From the NCBI RefSeq assembly GCF_021343995.1, contig NZ_JAJTTE010000010.1, positions 1 to 64,000 on the forward strand: a DNA stretch of 64,000 nucleotides, written 5' to 3'. This stretch comes from Pseudonocardia terrae (GTDB taxonomy: Bacteria > Actinomycetota > Actinomycetes > Mycobacteriales > Pseudonocardiaceae). Under the pieces are notes generated by a model. The model made no database searches. It was not told the DNA's origin and was given only the letters and a program-made list of their open reading frames with translations. The stretch's first letter is position 1; each line of letters begins with the position of its first letter. Positions 59,447 through 64,000 of the stretch are shown one piece after another. A program made the translations under genes and the position numbers.

Positions 59447-60459
59447 CCGCCGACCTCGCGACCCGCGAGACGACGGGCGCACCGGCCGCGCGGCGCGTCC
59501 CCACACCGCTCCGCGCGCTGCTCTGGGTGGTCCTGGTCGCGCTCGCGTACCTGCTGCCCACCCTGCTCGGGGGATCGGACCGGATCTACACGACGGTGGT
59601 GCTGGTCGCGATCTTCGCGATCATGTCCTACGGCGTCGACGTCGTCCTGTCCTACCTCGGCGAGGTCAGCCTGGGGCACACGCTGTTCTGGGCGGCGGGT
59701 GCCTACACGACGGCGATCCTCGCGGTGCGGTCCGGCTGGTCGCCGATCCCCGCGCTGCTCGCGTCCGTCGTGGTGACCGTCGTGCTCGCGCTGCTGCTCG
59801 GCCTCGCGACCCTGCGCACCCGGGAGTTCGTCTTCTCGCTGGTCACGTACGCGGCGGCGATCATCGGGCTGACCGTCGTCCAGAACACGACGGCCCTGGG
59901 CGGGTCCGACGGCGTCGTCGGCGTCCCGCTGCTGGAGCTGCCGGCGTTCGGCGGGACCTACGTCGCCCGCACCAACGCCGAGCTGTGGCCGATCGCGCTG
60001 GTCTGCCTGGTGCTCGTCGTGCTGCTGGTGTCGCGGTTCCGGCGGTCCCGGCTCGGCACCACGGCGCTGATGGCGCAGATGAACGGCGAGCTGTCCACGG
60101 CGATGGGCGTCGACGTCCGGCGCACCCGGGTGCTGGTCTTCGTCCTGTCCGCGCCGATCACCGCGCTCGCCGGCTGGCTCTACGCCTACCAGCGCAGCTA
60201 CGTCAGCCCGGACCTGCTGTCGCCGACGTTCCTGCTCTTCATGCTGACCGCGGTGATCCTCCCGGGCCGGCGGCTGCTGCTCGGGCCGCTGGTCGGGGCG
60301 GCCCTGCTGACGAGCCAGCAGCAGCTGGCGTCGCTCGGCGGGGACGCGGACAAGATCGTCCTCGGCGGTGTGCTCGCGGTCGTGCTGCTGGCCTCGCCGA
60401 CCGGGCTCGTCGGGATCTGGCACGCGCTGGTGCGGCGCGTGCGAGGATCCCGGAGGTGA
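59443..60459 (+). CDS. livM: Liv-type ABC transporter permease (LivM)
   Basis: A 338-residue permease: YGVDVVLSYLGEVSLGHTLFWAAGAYTTAILAVR and LGTTALMAQMNGELSTAMGVDVRRTRVLVFVLSAPITALAGWLYAY are LivM motifs. Overlaps livH (ATGA) and the following TetR gene (GTGA). Confidence 0.92.
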   Translation: MTADLATRETTGAPAARRVPTPLRALLWVVLVALAYLLPTLLGGSDRIYTTVVLVAIFAIMSYGVDVVLSYLGEVSLGHTLFWAAGAYTTAILAVRSGWSPIPALLASVVVTVVLALLLGLATLRTREFVFSLVTYAAAIIGLTVVQNTTALGGSDGVVGVPLLELPAFGGTYVARTNAELWPIALVCLVLVVLLVSRFRRSRLGTTALMAQMNGELSTAMGVDVRRTRVLVFVLSAPITALAGWLYAYQRSYVSPDLLSPTFLLFMLTAVILPGRRLLLGPLVGAALLTSQQQLASLGGDADKIVLGGVLAVVLLASPTGLVGIWHALVRRVRGSRR

Positions 60460-61082
60460 CGCGCGAGCTCTCCCGCTCCGGCGCGGGCCCCGGACGCCAG
60501 GACATCCTCGAGGCCGCCGCGGTGGCCTTCACCCGCAACGGCTACGACGCCACCACCATCGACGACATCGCCGACGAGCTGCACGCGACCAAGGGGCGCG
60601 TCTACCACTACTACCGGAGCAAGGCCGACATCTTCCTCGACGTCGTGTCCACCGGGATCCGCGACCTGCTCGCCGAGATCCGGCCGCTGGCCGAGGCGGA
60701 CGGCGACGCCCTCGCACGGCTGGCACGGATGGTGCGCCGGCACGCCGCGATGATGATGACCCGCAACGCGTTCCAGCGGGTGGCGGTGCAGGCGGTGGAG
60801 ATGCGCCGGCTCGGGCAGGGCCCGCGCTACGAGTCGCTCCACGACATCGTCGTGATGCGCGACGAGTACGAGCAGCTCTTCGCCGACGTCGTCGCGCAGG
60901 GCCAGCGGGAGGGCACGCTGCGCGGGACCGACCCGCGGCTGGCGACCAAGCCGGTGCTCGGGGCGCTCAACTGGATCACCGTCTGGTACGACCCCGACCT
61001 CGCCGGCGACCAGGTGGTCGACCAGATCGCCGACGAGTACGCCGAGTTCGTGGTGGGCGGGTTGCGGAAGGGGGACCGATGA
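60456..61082 (+). CDS. TetR-family transcriptional regulator
   Basis: A 208-residue regulator. The helix-turn-helix DILEAAAVAFTRNGYDATTIDDIADELHATKGRVYHYYRSKADIF is followed by a KstR2/FadR-like ligand domain ending NWITVWYDPDLAGDQVVDQIADEYAEFVVGGL. It is translated with the importer genes (GTGA overlap with livM, ATGA with the next gene), so it probably regulates its own operon in response to the imported compound or a CoA ester of it. Confidence 0.92.
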   Translation: MTRELSRSGAGPGRQDILEAAAVAFTRNGYDATTIDDIADELHATKGRVYHYYRSKADIFLDVVSTGIRDLLAEIRPLAEADGDALARLARMVRRHAAMMMTRNAFQRVAVQAVEMRRLGQGPRYESLHDIVVMRDEYEQLFADVVAQGQREGTLRGTDPRLATKPVLGALNWITVWYDPDLAGDQVVDQIADEYAEFVVGGLRKGDR

Positions 61083-62143
61083 GCGGGCGGACGGTGCTGG
61101 TCGCGGGCGCGAGCGGGCTGGTCGGGGAGGCCGCGGTCGACTCGTTCGCCGAGGCCGGGTGGGAGGTCGTCGCGCTGTCCCGACGGCCGCCCGTGCGCCC
61201 GGTCCGGCACCTCGCCGTCGACCTGACCGACGCCGACGCCGTGGCCGGGGCGGTCGCCGACCTGCGGCCGTCGCACCTGGTCTACGGCGCGCTGCACGAG
61301 AAGCCGGGGCTGATCCGCGGCTGGCGCGAGCAGGACCAGATGCAGACGAACCTGGCGATGTTCCGCGCGCTGCTCGACCCGCTCGCGCCCGGCCTGGAGC
61401 ACGTCACGCTCCTGCAGGGCACCAAGGCCTACGGCGTGCACCTGCACCCGATCCCGATCCCCGCGCGGGAGCGGTCGCCGCGGGACCAGCACGAGAACTT
61501 CTACTGGCTGCAGGAGGACCACCTGCGCGCCTCGGCCGCGGCGCACGGGTTCGCGTGGACGATCCTGCGACCGCAGATCGTGGTCGGCCCGACGACGGGG
61601 GTCGCGATGAACCTGCCTCCGGTGATCGGCGTCTACGCGGCGGTGCGCCGCGAGCTCGGCCTGCCCTTCGGCTACCCGGGCGGGGCCGGCCTCGCGAGCG
61701 AGGCCGTGGACGTCCGGCTGGTCGGCGACGCCGCGCTCTGGGCCGCCACCGCCGAGACCGCGCGCGACCAGCACTTCAACCTCACCAACGGCGAGGCCTT
61801 CAACTGGCGCGACCTCTGGCCGGCGCTCGCCGACGAGCTCGGCATGGACCCCGCGCCCGACGAGCCGGTCCGGCTCGCGGAGTACCTGCCCGCGCACGCC
61901 GACGTCTGGCGGGGGATCGCGGAGCGCGACGGGCTCGTCGAGCCCTCGCTCGACGCGCTGCTCGGGGAGTCGCACTTCTACGCCGACTACTGCTTCGCCC
62001 ACGGCGCCACCGAGGCGCGCCGGCCGGCGCTGGTCAGCACGGTCAAGGTGCGCCAGGCGGGCTTCGGCGACTGCTACGACACCGAGGAGTCCTTCCGGCA
62101 CTGGCTGCGGGTGCTGCGGGAGCGGAAGGTGCTGCCGGGATAG
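61079..62143 (+). CDS. PRISE-like SDR (progesterone 5-beta-reductase/iridoid synthase family)
   Basis: A 354-residue extended SDR. NAD(P)-binding VLVAGASGLVGEAAV, the family pattern LQGTKAYGVH, and ENFYWLQEDHLRASAA correspond to the PRISE signature NFYYxxED. A Tyr/Lys pair is used differently in this family, with the Lys in GTKAYG. PRISE enzymes reduce the C=C bond of enones. Last gene of the importer operon, so it likely acts on the compound taken up or on a downstream enone (inference). Confidence 0.85.
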   Translation: MSGRTVLVAGASGLVGEAAVDSFAEAGWEVVALSRRPPVRPVRHLAVDLTDADAVAGAVADLRPSHLVYGALHEKPGLIRGWREQDQMQTNLAMFRALLDPLAPGLEHVTLLQGTKAYGVHLHPIPIPARERSPRDQHENFYWLQEDHLRASAAAHGFAWTILRPQIVVGPTTGVAMNLPPVIGVYAAVRRELGLPFGYPGGAGLASEAVDVRLVGDAALWAATAETARDQHFNLTNGEAFNWRDLWPALADELGMDPAPDEPVRLAEYLPAHADVWRGIAERDGLVEPSLDALLGESHFYADYCFAHGATEARRPALVSTVKVRQAGFGDCYDTEESFRHWLRVLRERKVLPG

Positions 62144-62734
62144 GGGTTCTCGGGTCGGGCGCCGCGGGTGGGTTGCTCGGGGTGGGTCGCTCGGGGTGGG
62201 TCGCTCGCCCCCAATGCCAGCCTCGGGCTCGGTCACCAACGACAAGGTGGAGTGGGTGTCGGATCCGAACCGCTCGCGCAGGGATGCGGGGCCCGCACAA
62301 CAGCTGTGGCTGGTGCGCGGGGATGGATGGTGGGGGGCGGGCGTGTCGAGCCGGTCGTTTGCGCCTGTCGCCGGCGCGCGGGTCTCGCCACGCTCGGCCT
62401 GCCGCCGTCGCAGGAGTGCTGAACACAAGAATCGTGGGCCGTGCCGGACCGGCAGCTACTGGGCTGGTCGTCTCCGGAGTCGCGTTGGTCGTCCGCGCCG
62501 GGTGGCTGTCGGACCCGGAGGTTCGTGCCGCGGCCTGGAGGTTCGCCTTGTGGTCGTTCTCCGTGATCGGTTCTCAGGACTCCCGGGCGGTCGGTCCTTC
62601 CGCGGGTGCTCGTGCGGCGCCGCGGCAGTCGCCTGGCGTACCCGTGCTCTGGGTTAGCGGTGGATCGAAAAGTAGGCCTCTGAGCTGCGAACTTTATCTT
62701 GTGTTCGAAGCTGTGTTCGAGTAGGGTCGATGCA
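62144..62734. other. Intergenic stretch without a supported gene
   Basis: About 590 bases. The start holds three direct copies of a GGGTNGCTCGGGGTGGGT-type phrase (62170-62210). The middle shows no gene I can support; frames there are short and without ribosome-binding sites. The last 70 bases are relatively AT-rich and contain the LexA-box-like site and promoter of the next gene. Confidence 0.6.
62706..62721 (+). promoter_or_regulatory. LexA (SOS) box-like site
   Basis: TCGAAG-CTGT-GTTCGA matches the actinobacterial LexA box TCGAAC-N4-GTTCGA with one mismatch. It is followed by TAGGGT (62723-62728), a plausible -10 element, seven bases before the ATG. The gene may therefore be SOS-induced and transcribed without a leader. 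Confidence 0.65.
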
Positions 62735-64000
62735 TGCTCCCCAGCCCGATCGCCGACGCGTGGCGCCTGCTCGACGACGCCGTCGACGCGCTCGCCGCCG
62801 CGACCGGACCGGGCGCAAGTGCCGCCGAGCTGGTGGAGACGCTTCGGGTACGCGAATCGGTCACCCGGCGCCTGGAGCAGCTCGGCGTGCAGACATGCGC
62901 CGAACTGGACCGGCGCGGCACGTTCGCCGAACACGGCTACGCCTCACCCACCCGGGCGCTGCAGGATCTGCTGCGCCTCGACCACGGGGCCGCGGCCCAA
63001 CGGGTCACCGTCGCCGACGCGGTCTGCCCGCGGATCGGGCTCGACGGCGCGGTCCTGCCGGCGAAGTTGTCGGCCACCGCGGCGGTGTTCGCCGCCGGGG
63101 ACACCTCACTGGCGCACGTGGCCGTGGTCGCCCGCTTGTTGGCCTCCCCGCCGGCCGGTCGGTTGGCCCCGGGAATCTGGGCCGGGGCCGAGGTGCAGCT
63201 CGCCGACGCGGCCGCGGTCTACACCCCACGCGAGCTGCAGCAATGGGGCACCGCGCTGCTCGAGATGCTCGACGAGGACGGCCCCGAACCCGACGACACC
63301 CCACCCCCGCAGGTCAACGAACTGCGCCTGACCCGCCACGCGAGCAGGCCCGGCGGAAAGCTGGTCGCCCGCTACGACGACGCCGCACTGTTCGACGCGA
63401 TCGCCGCGGTCCTCGACGCCACAGCCGCCCCGCTGACCGCCGAGGACGAGCGCCCCGCCGCGGAGCGGCAGGCCGAGGCGCTGGCCGAGGTGTGCGGCTG
63501 GGTGCTCGAACACGGGGAGTTGCCCGCGGTCGGCGGGCGCCGCCCGGTCTTGACCGTGCAGATCCGCCTCGAGGACCTCGAACAGCGCGCCCGGTCGGGC
63601 ATGTTGGAGTTCGCCGGACAGCTCTCGCCGACCGCGCTGCGGCAGCTGGCGTGTGACTGCGGGGTGGTGCCGATGGTGCTCGACGGTGCCGGGCAGCCGC
63701 TCGACGTCGGGCGGCTCACCCGCTCGATCCCCGACGGGCTGCGCCGAGCGGTGACCTCCCGCGACGGCGGCTGCGCGCACCCGGGCTGCGATCGCCCACC
63801 CTCCTGGTGCGAAATCCACCACGTGATCCCCTGGGAACACGGCGGCCATACGGCGCTGGGCAACCTGGTGATGTTGTGCAAGGCCCACCACCGCCAGATC
63901 CACACCACCGACTGGGTCGTGCGACTACGCGACGGGATCCCGGAGTTCATCCCCCCGATCTGGATCGACCCCGACCAGACACCCCGCACCCGACCACGAA
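62735..64000 (+). CDS. DUF222/13E12-family HNH endonuclease-like protein (incomplete at the window end)
   Basis: An open frame of 422 codons with no stop before the window ends. Residues 1-300 are the DUF222 region (ESVTRRLEQLGVQTCAELDRRGTFAEHGYASPTRALQDLLRL). The C-terminal HNH domain reads RDGGCAHPGCDRPPSWCEIHHVIPWEHGGHTALGNLVMLCKAHHRQIH, with Cys pairs and the catalytic HH. Such proteins match the 13E12 repeat family of mycobacteria, part of the SOS regulon there. The ATG at 62735 seems to be at or next to the transcription start. Confidence 0.9.

Overview
The window is very GC-rich actinobacterial chromosome, most likely from Pseudonocardiaceae and probably Pseudonocardia. That call is an inference. 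It rests on base composition, frequent GTG starts, an actinobacterial integration host factor (mIHF), a mycofactocin-type (MftD-like) flavoprotein, a flavin/F420-fold PPOX protein and a 13E12-type DUF222-HNH protein at the right edge. I see no rRNA, tRNA, CRISPR array, integrase or transposase.

Layout. 1-2245: an AbiEi/DUF559-type protein embedded between clusters of TGATCA-bounded palindromic repeats. 2242-7024: a CoA-transferase, a glutathionyl-hydroquinone-reductase-like GST, a secreted GH3 hexosaminidase and a DUF4190/DUF4352 membrane protein. 7172-15544: a tight three-gene operon (minus strand) for a KAS III-like synthase with a large extra N-terminal domain, a 1,870-residue single-chain biotin carboxylase/BCCP/carboxyltransferase, and an acetoacetyl-CoA-reductase-like SDR. 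Together these could turn acetyl-CoA into malonyl-CoA, condense it and reduce the product. 15916-28645: AhpD-like and VOC proteins, an HxlR regulator with an MFS pump, a LysR regulator beside a decayed EamA exporter, phosphofructokinase, an MBL-fold protein, DedA, a holin-like/phosphodiesterase fusion, then about 1.3 kb of repeats and an alpha/beta hydrolase. 28974-35736: fatty-acid/CoA genes (acyl-CoA ligase, CaiB-type CoA transferase, thiolase), a GIDE-domain membrane protein and an HtrA protease.

35874-37303: a yybP-ykoY (Mn2+) riboswitch in front of a Gdt1/UPF0016 exporter fused to a methyltransferase-like membrane domain. The expression platform can be read as a set of mutually exclusive hairpins that expose or hide the Shine-Dalgarno sequence. 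37349-40242: a sulfur-scavenging block (SfnG dimethylsulfone monooxygenase and a DszC-like monooxygenase), with a short cysteine-containing leader peptide upstream of each enzyme. 40401-49899: DUF1684 protein, hydrolase, mIHF, SnoaL-like protein, NDH-2, a giant LCP protein, a lipoprotein and a LytTR regulator. 50125-52523: a fragment of an LLM oxidoreductase gene, a coupled pair of small genes and a solitary MftD-like enzyme behind a palindromic operator. 52644-62143: a sulfonate/nitrate-type ABC importer (minus strand) diverging from a seven-gene overlapping operon (Liv-type importer, TetR regulator, PRISE-like reductase). 62735-64000: a LexA-boxed DUF222-HNH gene that runs off the window.

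The least explained structure is non-coding. Three palindrome families (A, B, C) occur as periodic arrays between genes. Family C (core ATGG-N2-CCAT) occurs in four separate intergenic spots, each time in tandem with a period of about 41 bases. Families A and B begin and end with TGATC/GATCA, and the TGATCA is sometimes shared with the stop codon of the neighbouring gene.
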